Below, piece after piece: positions 16,701-24,350 of a DNA stretch of 64,000 nt (the stretch's first letter is position 1; every line of letters starts with the position of its first letter). The notes beneath the pieces were generated by a model. It was not told the DNA's origin. It was given only the letters and a program-made list of their open reading frames with translations, and made no database searches. The stretch covers positions 100,005-164,004 of the forward strand of contig CANJLW010000007.1 of the NCBI GenBank assembly GCA_947475245.1. Direction: 5' to 3'. Both the position numbers and the translations under genes were made by a program. The stretch comes from Acetobacteraceae bacterium (GTDB taxonomy: Bacteria > Pseudomonadota > Alphaproteobacteria > Acetobacterales > Acetobacteraceae).

Positions 16701-17433
16701 TATCGGGAAAGCGGGCGCGCATTGCCGCCCAGCGATGGGCGGCTTCGGGCCAGTCCCCGGCTTCCTGCGCGGTCAGGGCAAATTCCAGCAAGGGTCCGGG
16801 ATCGGACGGGAACCGCGCGAGCGCGCCGGCCAGCATCGCTTCCGCTTCGGTATGGCGTCCCTTGCCGCGCAGCGTCTGCGCGGCGCCGGTATAGCCGACG
16901 GGATGGTCGGGCACGCGTCGCCTGACCTCTGCCCAACGACGCAGTGCTTCGTCGGTATCGAGGTGGTGTTGGGCGAAATAGCCCCAGGCGGACAGCATCC
17001 ATGCCGCCTGCTGGACGGTTTGGCTGCCTTCGTCCAACACGTGGTCAGCCTGATCCAGCAGCCCCATCTGTTCCAGCGCCTGCGCGCCCTGGACGTAGCC
17101 GTGCGCGTCGCGCGGGAAGGCGGCGCGGATAGCGGCCCAGCGTGTATTCGCTTCTGCCCAATCGCGGCTTCGGGTCGCGAGGTCGGCCCAGACGATGCCG
17201 GCGCCCAGAAACTCCGGGAATCGTGACCGCGCCACGAGGATCGCCTGCTCCGCCCCCGCGATATCGCCCTGTTCCCGCAGCGCGACGGCGTACTCGCTGT
17301 GGCAAAGCGGCTCCTCCGGCCGGTGGGCGATCAGCGCTTGCCAAAGCGGCGCGGCTTTTGCCCAATCCCGTCTGTCATGCGCCGCGCGGGCGGCCAGAGC
17401 GAGTTCGGCGGTGTCGGTTTGCACGATATCCAC
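13699..17433 (-). CDS. Large TPR protein with C-terminal SGQLRGY glycosyltransferase-like domain (first gene of operon)
   Basis: This is the longest of the four, 1,244 residues. TPR-type units fill about the first 680 residues, in pairs built on W-A-x-x-A-x-R-R-x-x-W-x-x-A-x-R-R-W and ending F-P-x-x-x-x-G-Y-x-x-G-A-x-A-L. A helical region of about 250 residues follows. The shared domain starts near residue 946 with R-V-A-I-C-V-S-G-Q-L-R-G-Y (Tyr959), then F-V-H-V-W-K-A-I-G-R-N-W, I-E-D-D, W-K-M-H-Y-K-V, F-D-L-I-I-R-L-R-P-D and L-G-D-Q-F-A-V-G-T. The start is a GTG with AGGGG before it. TPR plus catalytic domain recalls O-GlcNAc transferase, but the catalytic motifs here are different. Confidence 0.85.
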   Translation of the reverse strand: MDIVQTDTAELALAARAAHDRRDWAKAAPLWQALIAHRPEEPLCHSEYAVALREQGDIAGAEQAILVARSRFPEFLGAGIVWADLATRSRDWAEANTRWAAIRAAFPRDAHGYVQGAQALEQMGLLDQADHVLDEGSQTVQQAAWMLSAWGYFAQHHLDTDEALRRWAEVRRRVPDHPVGYTGAAQTLRGKGRHTEAEAMLAGALARFPSDPGPLLEFALTAQEAGDWPEAAHRWAAMRARFPDNLIGYSHGASALRAAGTPAKADAVLGSAVERFPDNQTICVDFAWAGNALVAASDDPANRAEADRRWAIVRARFPAHPIGYVEAARLKQRLGLHEDAEALLEQAAQAVPGDLAIATGWADLATRRQDWALAAERWRKVRRRFPNQPAGVVELAHALQALGRNDEADAALSGDTGDAPTHAPVAIAWAEAAMRRELWGEAVRRWETIRQTFRDEPIAYVQGARALRSAGRDAEADALLFEGGELFPRNAHLRFSWAEAPARSGDWAESVRRWDICRDGLPDETRPWVECATALLNLARVDDAETLLEQAMARFPANLDPMFHWALLAVRHRDNETMLTRWRRVREIFPQHTPGYVFGAHALQDARRADEAEALIDAAVARFPDQIDVLRAAGEIATRRGDLALASDRFSAAARRFPNDLALARRWVEGLIALQRQDDARAALDDVLRTWPNDPGFLRSRIMLDVRVGQVEGAFALWQRAIAQPDLPAGLGYELAWTMYGEGLPRPLAREALLYLIQEKDTGARDWLPVLAGFLQLRGLKPQLSYLAREILDAEPNAPCDPATMDVVRCALLYEYSDRGLQHFLREYVAKGRVALTAHLFCQNYWKTKKNMFERFTAAFEEYMADRWQDVSWLTAGNAAEILAYLNFAAVHSADTYASLIRAMRQCLDLQAMRAQGLHTIAGVVGNIGLEARIDPPPAVPVKRRLRVAICVSGQLRGYQQAVRTWTHLGLQDHDVSVFVHVWKAIGRNWQRIWFFTRSNKMMYDTLVGPSGLAFLRDRYPTLAAAAEAAASEGNDAREDELKAVYNTDFVRIEDDTRDQFRNRHNLWKMHYKVDQSHKLALEDGRAFDLIIRLRPDREFLPGSAPDWNAIHAESQARRIVYTDSPYLFTERQTWLGDQFAVGTQDVMDVYTGVYSDMEEFTRAGAFPPDVPDHIRPHTNLFYLCFYRGLIGRMMPNVTFGALLDPAMLSIAEVLALARQDIARREEDDFDRQFIAAAEAALAA

Positions 17434-17552
17434 AATTACCCCTGGCCTGTTGGCCTTGCCTGTCGATCAGACGCATCGAAACCAAAAAAGATTGACGAAG
17501 CACGAATACCGGCCCCGCTTTTAGCCTGTCCCCATCGGCGATTAAACAACGA

Positions 17553-18734
17553 TCACGCGCGCAGGATACCCGTGAGTGGACCGGCCGACCCGCTGTCGGG
17601 GAAAATCAGCGCGCGATCGGCCTGATCCAGGTTGTAATGGGCGGCGGCGATACCCTTTGCAACAGAACGCAAATCCGTCACGCCGCGCAGGTCCCGATCC
17701 TCGAACAACTGTCCGGGCGCGAGTCCGGGCCAATCGCCGATGATCCGGCCGCCCGCCACCGCGCCGCCCAACAGCAGCGCGATGCCGCCGGTGCCGTGAT
17801 CGGTGCCGCCCGCGCCGTTCACCCGCGCGGTGCGTCCGAATTCGGACATCACCAGTACCACGGTTTTCGCCCAGATCGGGCCCAGCGCGGTCTTCAGCGC
17901 CGCCAACCCGTCGTCGAGCGTGCGCAGCCCGAACGACAGGCGCGCGACCTGGCCGCCATGTGTATCCCACCCCTCGGAATCCAGTGTCGCCAATCGCGGC
18001 CCGTCGTGTGCCGCCAACAACCGGCCGGCCCTGTCGGCCAGGCGGACGAAGGCCCCGGCATTCGGCGGCGGTTCCACCCCGTTCAGGACTGCGGCGGTAA
18101 ACCCGCGATCGCGCAGACCGGCGGCAAAGGCGGGGCCGGTGACCGGATCGCCCCGATGCATGGCCACCAGTCGGGTGACGAAATCCAGGCTGGGTTCCGG
18201 CCATACCGGCGGCGCCCAGTTATTCACCGGTGTCGGGCCGCGCAGCAGCAGCGGCACCGACGCCCCCACCGCGACCGCCGCGTCGCTTTCCCCGCGTTTC
18301 GGCAACAGCCCCGCCAAACGATTGAGCCAGCCGCTGCCAAGCCGACGATCCGCGCCGGATTCGAGGAAGTCCTGGGCGTCGAAGTGACTGCGGTTGCGAT
18401 ACGGGCCGGCGACCGCGTGCACGATCGCGGCCTCTCGGGCGCGGTACAATGCATGCAACCCGATCATCGCGGGATGCAGCGCGAAGAACCCGTCGAGGTC
18501 CAACATCCCGTTGGGTGCCCCCGGCGGCGGCGGCACCAGCGTCGCGCGCAGGTCGGACAGGTTACGGTCGCCATAGGGCACGACCAGGGCCATGCCATCG
18601 AGCCCGCCGCGTAGGGTGATCGCGACGAAGCGCCGATCGGTGGCCGCGGTCGCAAACGCCAGCGACGACCGCCCGAGCGTGAACGCCCCGGTCAGGCCGG
18701 CTAAGAGTCCCCGACGGGAAACAGATCGGATCAT
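17553..18734 (-). CDS. DUF1501 family exported protein
   Basis: The 393-residue product starts with a Tat-like signal (S-R-R-G-L-L-A-G-L, cleavage near A-F-A). It has DUF1501 hallmarks: F-V-A-I-T-L-R-G-G-L-D-G, H-P-A-M, N-R-S-H-F-D-A-Q-D, L-D-S-E-G-W-D-T-H-G-G-Q, M-S-E-F-G-R-T-A-R-V-N and G-T-D-H-G-T-G. The conserved His/Asp residues resemble the alkaline phosphatase/sulfatase superfamily, so a periplasmic metal-dependent hydrolase is likely, but the substrate is not known. The ATG overlaps the stop of the upstream DUF1800 gene (ATGA); these two families are commonly found as a pair. An upstream in-frame extension was rejected because it runs into DUF1800 coding sequence. Confidence 0.88.
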   Translation of the reverse strand: MIRSVSRRGLLAGLTGAFTLGRSSLAFATAATDRRFVAITLRGGLDGMALVVPYGDRNLSDLRATLVPPPPGAPNGMLDLDGFFALHPAMIGLHALYRAREAAIVHAVAGPYRNRSHFDAQDFLESGADRRLGSGWLNRLAGLLPKRGESDAAVAVGASVPLLLRGPTPVNNWAPPVWPEPSLDFVTRLVAMHRGDPVTGPAFAAGLRDRGFTAAVLNGVEPPPNAGAFVRLADRAGRLLAAHDGPRLATLDSEGWDTHGGQVARLSFGLRTLDDGLAALKTALGPIWAKTVVLVMSEFGRTARVNGAGGTDHGTGGIALLLGGAVAGGRIIGDWPGLAPGQLFEDRDLRGVTDLRSVAKGIAAAHYNLDQADRALIFPDSGSAGPLTGILRA

Positions 18735-20032
18735 CGCCTCTGGAACTCCGGAGAGGTCAGCAACAGGGTCAGCCCGTCGCGCTGCGATCCCGCGGCGCGA
18801 ACCTGGGCGAGCGTGGCGGTGCCGAGAAGGTCGCCGAGGAGATCGCGGGCCAGGGTTTCCGGCTGCATGCGGCCGAAGTGCAGGGCCAGCCGATAGACCC
18901 AATCGACGCGGCGCATCAGCGCTTCGCCGCTGGTCCAGCTCGCGGCCGTATCGTCGAAGCCGTTCGGCAGCGGCGCGCCCAGCATCGGCTGGCCCAAGGT
19001 CGGCAGAACGGTGTGCAACTCCGTCATCGGTGCCTCCGTCATATCCAGCCCGCGCAACACCGCGAACACATAGTCCATCGGGGCGCGGATTTTCGTCAGC
19101 GGCTTCCAGGCCTCCGGCGTCGCCAATAATGCCAGGGTCGCCGCCTTCAGATCGCCGCCGGTGGCGATCAAGGCGGCTTCGATCGGACGGATGGTGGCTT
19201 CCGGCGGCGTGTCGGACACAAAGTGACGCGCGAGCTTGGTCGCGAGGTTGCGGAACGTAAGCGGATGAGTCGCGAGCCAGGCGATCAGCGCCTGCCCGCC
19301 CTGCTGACCGGTCGGGTAGGCGCGCCCCAGCACGGTCTTTGGTCCCGGTTCGTGAAAATCCTCTCGGAACAGCGCGCCCGATCGCCCGCCGCCAATCTCG
19401 AACGTCCAGCCGGTCAGGATTTTCGCGTACTCGATGACATCGGCCTGCGTGTAGCCGCCGGCCTGGGTCACACTGTGCAGTTCCAACGATTCCCGCGCCA
19501 GATTCTCATTCAGGCCGCGACGGAAGCGCTTGCCGAGTTGGCTGTTCGGCCCGGCGGACCCCATATTATCGAGGTACATAAGCATCGCGGGATGCCGCGT
19601 CACCGCCAGCATCATGTCCGCGAAGCGCCCGGTCACGTGCGGACGGATCGCCTCTCGGATATAGGCGCCCATGACGGCCTGGATTTCGCCGCCGTATTTC
19701 AGGCTGACGGTAAAGTGGTTCGCCCAGAACCAGACCAGACGCTCCCGAAACGGCATCCGCGTTTTCAGGAGGTTGTTGATCAGAGCCGATTGTTCGGCGG
19801 TAAACAGCGCGCCGACCCGACGGATCGGATCGAACCCGCGTTCGCTCGAATCCAACCGATCCAGCCGCAAAAACTCCAACCCCTCCGCCGCGCTCGGCCC
19901 GGGAATGGCCACCATCGGGTCCGGCGCGTCGAGTTGCCCGGTGAGCCAGGCCATGGGATCGGCGGGCGGCGGTTCACTCGGTCTGCGACCCAGGCCGAAA
20001 CGGATCAAGGCATGGGCGGTACGCGCATCCAT
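18731..20032 (-). CDS. DUF1800 family protein
   Basis: The 433-residue product matches DUF1800: R-F-G-L-G-R-R-P near the start, R-E-R-L-V-W-F-W-A-N-H-F-T-V-S, the H-P-A-M-L-x-Y-L-D-N block, N-E-N-L-A-R-E-S-L-E-L-H-S-V, the G-G-Y-T-Q-A-D-V segment and F-H-E-P-G-P-K-T. The family is of unknown function and is almost always beside a DUF1501 gene, as here; the two are thought to act together in the envelope. No clear signal peptide is visible. I chose the ATG at 20032; an in-frame GTG nine codons upstream is an alternative, as neither has a strong ribosome-binding site. Confidence 0.87.
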   Translation of the reverse strand: MDARTAHALIRFGLGRRPSEPPPADPMAWLTGQLDAPDPMVAIPGPSAAEGLEFLRLDRLDSSERGFDPIRRVGALFTAEQSALINNLLKTRMPFRERLVWFWANHFTVSLKYGGEIQAVMGAYIREAIRPHVTGRFADMMLAVTRHPAMLMYLDNMGSAGPNSQLGKRFRRGLNENLARESLELHSVTQAGGYTQADVIEYAKILTGWTFEIGGGRSGALFREDFHEPGPKTVLGRAYPTGQQGGQALIAWLATHPLTFRNLATKLARHFVSDTPPEATIRPIEAALIATGGDLKAATLALLATPEAWKPLTKIRAPMDYVFAVLRGLDMTEAPMTELHTVLPTLGQPMLGAPLPNGFDDTAASWTSGEALMRRVDWVYRLALHFGRMQPETLARDLLGDLLGTATLAQVRAAGSQRDGLTLLLTSPEFQRR

Positions 20033-20691
20033 CGGTTGGTCCAATGCCCCTGGTGCCACATGACGATCCCGCAGATGGGTAGCCGATAGGGGGCATTCCA
20101 GACCAGAAATTTCCGCTGGGCCGTTGCCGCTACGTCGCCATTGGCGCGGGATCGGCGATTGAGTACGGAGGTTGCGTGATCAGGTCTCCGCTGTTTGTTG
20201 CGCTTTCTGCCTTTGATGGGGGGATCGCCGTTGGCGTGCCCGTTGTGGTTCCGGTGGGGGAGACCCCTTGCGCCGTGACGATGCTTCCGGGGGCCGGTGC
20301 CACGCGTCGGTGCTGGAGGATGTAGGGGTTGGCGCCGACCGGCAATCCGAGGAACAAAACCCCTTGCAACGTGAGAACGCCGCCCTTGGCCAGCGCCGAG
20401 CGCCGGTTCGGCGGCGGTCTGGAAGTGACAGGACCACGGAACCAAACGATCCGCGAAACGCCCGATCATCCGAGCATCCGCCACGCCCGACGTCGCGCGC
20501 GGTGACTCCAAACAACAATGACCTCATGCAACGTGAAGAGCCGTATCGCCGAACTCAGGGGCAATGCACCGACCGCCCTTGCGCGGTGGATAACACCCCT
20601 TGCACCGTGAGGGCGATCAATCGCCCCTGCCTTGTCACGCCGTCGGCGCGCCGCCATCTACGGTCTGTCCCACTGACAGGAACACGACCGC
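20033..20691. other. Gene-free region with direct repeats
   Basis: About 660 bases lie between the divergent DUF1800 and PPOX-fold genes. No frame on either strand looks coding. The stretch holds five related copies of an 18 bp direct repeat and a small hairpin at 20611-20626 (6 bp stem, TCAA loop). It may be a regulatory region, a decayed element or the site of an unrecognised small RNA. Confidence 0.6.
20263..20612 (+). repeat. Five dispersed copies of an 18 bp direct repeat (ACCCCTTGCAMCGTGAG)
   Basis: Copies lie at 20263-20280, 20359-20376, 20521-20538, 20573-20590 and 20595-20612, all in the same orientation. Three share ACCCCTTGC followed by R-M-C-G-T-G-A. The third (ACCTCATGCAACGTGAAG) and fourth (CCGCCCTTGCGCGGTGGA) are more degenerate. 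Spacings are irregular, 22 to 162 bases start to start, so this is not a CRISPR array. They could be repeated operator sites or relics of an element. Confidence 0.6.
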
Positions 20692-21090
20692 ATGACCGAC
20701 ATTCCCGCCGCCTTCCTCGACCTGCTGACCACCAAGGTGACGCTGGCGCACCTCGCCACGACGATGGCCGACGGCTCCCCCCAGGTGACGCCGGTCTGGT
20801 TCGACTACACCAACGGCCGCATTCGGGTGAACACCGCCAAGGGCCGCGTCAAGGCACGCAACATGGCCGAGGGTGCCCGGGTCGCCCTGTCGATCGTCGA
20901 TCCCGCCAACGCCTATCGCTACATTCAGATACGCGGCACGGTCGTGCATGTGACGGAAACGGGAGGCGCGGCCCATATCGACAGCCTGGCCAAGAAGTAC
21001 CTCGGGAAGGACGTCTATCCCTGGCACAACGCCAAGGATATCCGCACCATCTTCGAGATCGAGCCGAATGCCACGCAGACGATGGGCTGA
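20692..21090 (+). CDS. PPOX-class (pyridoxamine-phosphate-oxidase-fold) flavin/F420-binding protein
   Basis: The 132-residue product has the split-barrel layout: L-A-H-L-A-T-x-x-x-D-G-S-P-Q-V-T-P-V-W-F-D at residues 18-38, then R-V-N-T-A-K-G-R-V-K-A-R-N at about 45-57, and Y-I-Q-I-R-G-T-V at about 77-84. This matches the short family annotated as PPOX class F420-dependent enzymes, which bind FMN, F420 or heme and reduce small molecules. The ATG has AGGAAC upstream. It is monocistronic and convergent with the Bug-type receptor gene. The actual cofactor cannot be read from the sequence. Confidence 0.85.
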   Translation: MTDIPAAFLDLLTTKVTLAHLATTMADGSPQVTPVWFDYTNGRIRVNTAKGRVKARNMAEGARVALSIVDPANAYRYIQIRGTVVHVTETGGAAHIDSLAKKYLGKDVYPWHNAKDIRTIFEIEPNATQTMG

Positions 21091-21104
21091 GTCCGGCCCG
21101 CGTA

Positions 21105-22082
21105 TCAGTCCAACTGCGCGCCCGACGCCTTCACGATCGGTGCCCATTTCGTCAGTTCCGCCTTGACGAAGGGCCCGAACGTCTCGGGGGTCGTGTACGG
21201 CATCATCTCGACATTCATATCGGACAGGCGGCTGGCCAGGGTCTTGTCGGCCAGCGCCGCGTTCAGCGCCTGGTTCAGCTTGCCGACAATCGGGGCGGGG
21301 GTCTTCGCCGGCGCGAACAGGCCGAACCAGACATAGCACTCGTACCCCTTCAGGCCCTGCTCATCGAGTGTCGGAATATCCTTCAATGCCCGCGCGCGCG
21401 TCATCGAGGCATTGGCGATCGGCTTGATCGTGCCCGCCTCAATCTGCGGGATGGAGGTCGGCACGGCGTCGATCGCCAGGGTGATCTGCCCGGCGGCCAG
21501 ATCGTTCATCATCGGCCCGGCCCCGCGGTAGGGCACATGCACGATGTCCAACCCGCCCGCCATGGTCTTCATCTGTTCGGTGCACAGGTGCGGCATCGCG
21601 CCGATGCCCGGCGAGCCATAGGTGAACTTGCCGGGGGACGCCTTCACGATATCCGTCAGCCCCTTGAAGTCATTCACGGGAACGGATTTGTGCACGACCA
21701 GCGCATAGTTCGTGATCCCGGCCTGCCCGATCGCGACGAAGTCCTTGATCGGATCGTACGGCATCGTGCGATACAAAGCAGGGTTGATCGAGAAGGCCGA
21801 AATCGACCCCAGCACGACCGTATGCCCATCGGCCGGGGCCTTGGCCGCGAGGTCGGTGCCGATATTGCCCCCGGCCCCCGGCCGGTTGTCGACCAGCACC
21901 TGCTGTCCCAGCGATTCCGTCATCTTGGCGGACAAAAGCCGAGCAATGATATCGGTCGATCCGCCGACGGCGAACGCGACGATCATGCGGATCGGCTTGG
22001 TCGGCCACGCGTCCTGCGCCGCGGCCGGACGGATCACGGCCAGTCCGGCGATCAGGATACCGATCGTCATGCGTAGTGCCAT
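21105..22082 (-). CDS. Bug/TctC-type periplasmic solute-binding protein
   Basis: The 325-residue product has a signal peptide (M-A-L-R-M-T-I-G..., ending A-A-A-Q near residue 23). The mature part starts with the family signature W-P-T-K-P-I-R-M-I-V-A-F-A-V-G-G-S-T-D-I-I-A-R, followed by V-D-N-R-P-G-A-G-G-N-I-G-T and G-S-P-G-I-G-A-M-P-H-L. These proteins capture organic acids for tripartite tricarboxylate transporters; the membrane subunits TctA/TctB are not in the window, as is common for this expanded family. The start at 22082 gives a proper signal peptide, whereas upstream codons add a charged stretch. It is divergent from the alcohol dehydrogenase gene. Confidence 0.93.
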   Translation of the reverse strand: MALRMTIGILIAGLAVIRPAAAQDAWPTKPIRMIVAFAVGGSTDIIARLLSAKMTESLGQQVLVDNRPGAGGNIGTDLAAKAPADGHTVVLGSISAFSINPALYRTMPYDPIKDFVAIGQAGITNYALVVHKSVPVNDFKGLTDIVKASPGKFTYGSPGIGAMPHLCTEQMKTMAGGLDIVHVPYRGAGPMMNDLAAGQITLAIDAVPTSIPQIEAGTIKPIANASMTRARALKDIPTLDEQGLKGYECYVWFGLFAPAKTPAPIVGKLNQALNAALADKTLASRLSDMNVEMMPYTTPETFGPFVKAELTKWAPIVKASGAQLD

Positions 22083-22158
22083 CGTCGACGCGCTCCCCAG
22101 TTTCTCTTTGCGTGATCCCTGCCTAAGCTCCCACCAAATCGCAAGTGGGGAATGTGTC

Positions 22159-23331
22159 ATGACCGTCCAGGGCGTCTACGAAGCCTTCAAAATCGATCGC
22201 GTCATTTACGGCAAGCCGGCCGCCGCCGCTCTGGCGGGCGAAGCCGAACGCCTTGGCGCCAACCGCGTCTTCCTGATCGTCAGCCGCACGCTCGACCGTG
22301 AAACACCCTGGGTGAACGACATGCGTTCGGCCCTGGGCGCGCGCTATGCCGGTTCGTACGACGGCATGCCGTCGCACACGCCGCGCGACGCGGTGCTGAC
22401 GGCGACGGAAGCCGCGCGCGCCGTCAACGCCGATCTGGTCGTGACCTTCGGCGGCGGGTCCAACACCGATGCCGGGAAGATGGTTCGCCTCGCGCTGCGT
22501 CACGACATCCGCGGCACGCAGGATTTCGACCGCTTCGTGCTGCGCGTACAGGCGGACGGAACCCGCAAGGTGGTGATCTACGACGGCCCCGATGTGCCGC
22601 AGGTCGCTATTCCCACCACGCTGTCCGGCGGCGATTTCAACCAATCCGCCGGCGCGACCGATACCCGCACGATGCTGAAGGAAATCTACCGCAACCCGTT
22701 GCTGGCACCGACAACCGTGATCCTGGACCCGGCCATGACGGTGCGCACGCCGGAATGGTTGTGGCTGTCGTCCGGCATCCGCGCGCTCGATCACGCGGTC
22801 GAGACAGTCTGCGCCCCCAAGGCCGACGTACGCTCGTACATGGAGGCGATTCCGGCGATCCGCCTGCTGGCGTCCGCGTTGCCGCGCACCAAGGCCGATC
22901 CCACCGATCTGGCGGCGCGGATGGACGCGCAACTGGCGGTCTGGCTGTCGATGGAACACAACCGTTTCGGCGTTTCCATGGGCGCCAGCCACGGCATCGG
23001 CCATGTGTTGGGCGGCACCTGCAACGTGCCGCACGGCTATACCTCGTGCGTCATGCTGCCGACGGTGCTGCGCTGGAACGAAAGTGCCAACGCCGAACGT
23101 CAGGCGATGGTGGCGGACGCGTTCGGCCAGGCCGGTCGTCCCGCCTGGCAGGTCGTGCACGAATTCATTGCCGGCCTGGGCATGCCGCGTAGCCTGGCCG
23201 CGGTCGGCGTGCTACCGGACCGTTTCGAGATCGTCGCAAAAGCGGCATTGCTGGATCACTATCTGCACACCAATCCACGCCCGGTACACGGGATCGACGA
23301 CATCATGGAGATCCTGCGCATGGCCGCCTGA
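22159..23331 (+). CDS. Iron-containing alcohol dehydrogenase / maleylacetate reductase-like
   Basis: The 390-residue protein belongs to the type III (iron-dependent) alcohol dehydrogenases. It has the nucleotide-binding T-F-G-G-G-S-N-T-D-A-G-K near residues 97-108, and I-P-T-T-L-S-G-G-D-F near 152-161. Metal ligands are expected in A-L-D-H-A-V-E and in S-H-G-I-G-H-V-L-G-G with N-V-P-H-G. The overall form is closest to maleylacetate reductases, the last enzyme of some aromatic ring-cleavage routes, but other substrates are possible. The start is the ATG at 22159 with GTGGGGA a few bases before it. It is divergent from the Bug-type receptor gene, which may supply a related substrate. Confidence 0.88.
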   Translation: MTVQGVYEAFKIDRVIYGKPAAAALAGEAERLGANRVFLIVSRTLDRETPWVNDMRSALGARYAGSYDGMPSHTPRDAVLTATEAARAVNADLVVTFGGGSNTDAGKMVRLALRHDIRGTQDFDRFVLRVQADGTRKVVIYDGPDVPQVAIPTTLSGGDFNQSAGATDTRTMLKEIYRNPLLAPTTVILDPAMTVRTPEWLWLSSGIRALDHAVETVCAPKADVRSYMEAIPAIRLLASALPRTKADPTDLAARMDAQLAVWLSMEHNRFGVSMGASHGIGHVLGGTCNVPHGYTSCVMLPTVLRWNESANAERQAMVADAFGQAGRPAWQVVHEFIAGLGMPRSLAAVGVLPDRFEIVAKAALLDHYLHTNPRPVHGIDDIMEILRMAA

Positions 23332-23335
23332 TCGG

Positions 23336-24298
23336 CTATTGCACCGAAGCGTCGATCCGCGCGATCAGGTCGGCCGGCAACGGTCCGGCCTGGGCTGCGG
23401 CGACGCATTCGGCCAGTTCGCGGCGGTTCTTCACGCCCAGCACCAGCGTATCGATCGGCAACGACAAAGCGTAACGATGCGCGACAATCGCAGGGTTTTC
23501 CCCCAACTCGGCGCACAGCGCGCGGAAGCCGGCGGCGCGGGCATAGTCCAACACCTCGGGATGGTCGGCCGGCAGATCGCGGTCGATCGCCGCCGTCAGC
23601 GCGCCGGCCTGCACGGCCCGGATGCCCATGACGCCGACGCCATTGGCGTGGGCGGTGGCCATCAGCGAACGCGGGCGCGCGGCTTCGTCGTAGAACTTCA
23701 ACCCGCCGGGGGAATCCAGCAGATTGGCGATCAACTGCACGACGGCGGGCTTCGGCCCCTGCGCCAACACCTGTTCGACCGCGTCGGGATGGCCGATCCC
23801 GGTGATGCCCCAATCGGCGATCAGCCCGTCGCGCTTCAGCTTCTCGAACTCCGGCCGGACGATGTCGGTGAACACCGACAGCGGGGTAAAGCGGCTGGTG
23901 TCGGGCTTCGCCCACATCGGGTGATCGTCAGGCACAATATTGGAATGGAGGAAGAACAAATCCAGCCGATCCACCTGCAACAGGCGCAGGCTGGCCTCGA
24001 TCGACTGGCGCAGCACGGACGGGATGCGCCCCGCGGGCGGATTGCCCAGATTGCACTTGCTGGTGACCCGCACCCCCGCCGGCAGGCGACCGCCGAATGC
24101 CTCTCCCACCACGCGCTCCGCCTTGCCGTCGCCATAGCGCGGCGCGAGGTCGAGCAGCGTGATTCCGGCATCGACGGCGGCGCGGACGGTGGCGACGCAC
24201 TCCTCCACCGTCGTCTCTCCCCAGAGTTGCCCGAGACCGCCGCCGCCGAGGGTCAGCGTGGAAACCGGGGCAAGCGAGCCAAAGGCGTGGGTCTGCAT
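23336..24298 (-). CDS. Aldo/keto reductase
   Basis: The 320-residue product is a TIM-barrel NADPH-dependent reductase. The catalytic tetrad is readable: Asp and Tyr in L-D-L-A-P-R-Y-G-D, Lys in V-T-S-K-C-N and His in F-F-L-H-S-N. Near the C-terminus, L-V-L-G-V-K-N-R-R-E-L-A-E fits the cofactor phosphate-binding loop. The ATG at 24298 has GGAG six bases upstream; an ATG four codons earlier contains that ribosome-binding site and is less likely. It is the last gene of a minus-strand run (LLM oxidoreductase, SDR, amidohydrolase, this gene). It is convergent with the alcohol dehydrogenase gene. Confidence 0.9.
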   Translation of the reverse strand: MQTHAFGSLAPVSTLTLGGGGLGQLWGETTVEECVATVRAAVDAGITLLDLAPRYGDGKAERVVGEAFGGRLPAGVRVTSKCNLGNPPAGRIPSVLRQSIEASLRLLQVDRLDLFFLHSNIVPDDHPMWAKPDTSRFTPLSVFTDIVRPEFEKLKRDGLIADWGITGIGHPDAVEQVLAQGPKPAVVQLIANLLDSPGGLKFYDEAARPRSLMATAHANGVGVMGIRAVQAGALTAAIDRDLPADHPEVLDYARAAGFRALCAELGENPAIVAHRYALSLPIDTLVLGVKNRRELAECVAAAQAGPLPADLIARIDASVQ

Positions 24299-24350
24299 CG
24301 TATGCTCCATAAGCGGCGCGGGCCGCGATCAATGGCCAGAGGGGATAGGG

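Noticed and set aside
20263..20612. CRISPR array
   Set aside because: The repeats are short and degenerate, spacings vary widely, and no cas genes are present.
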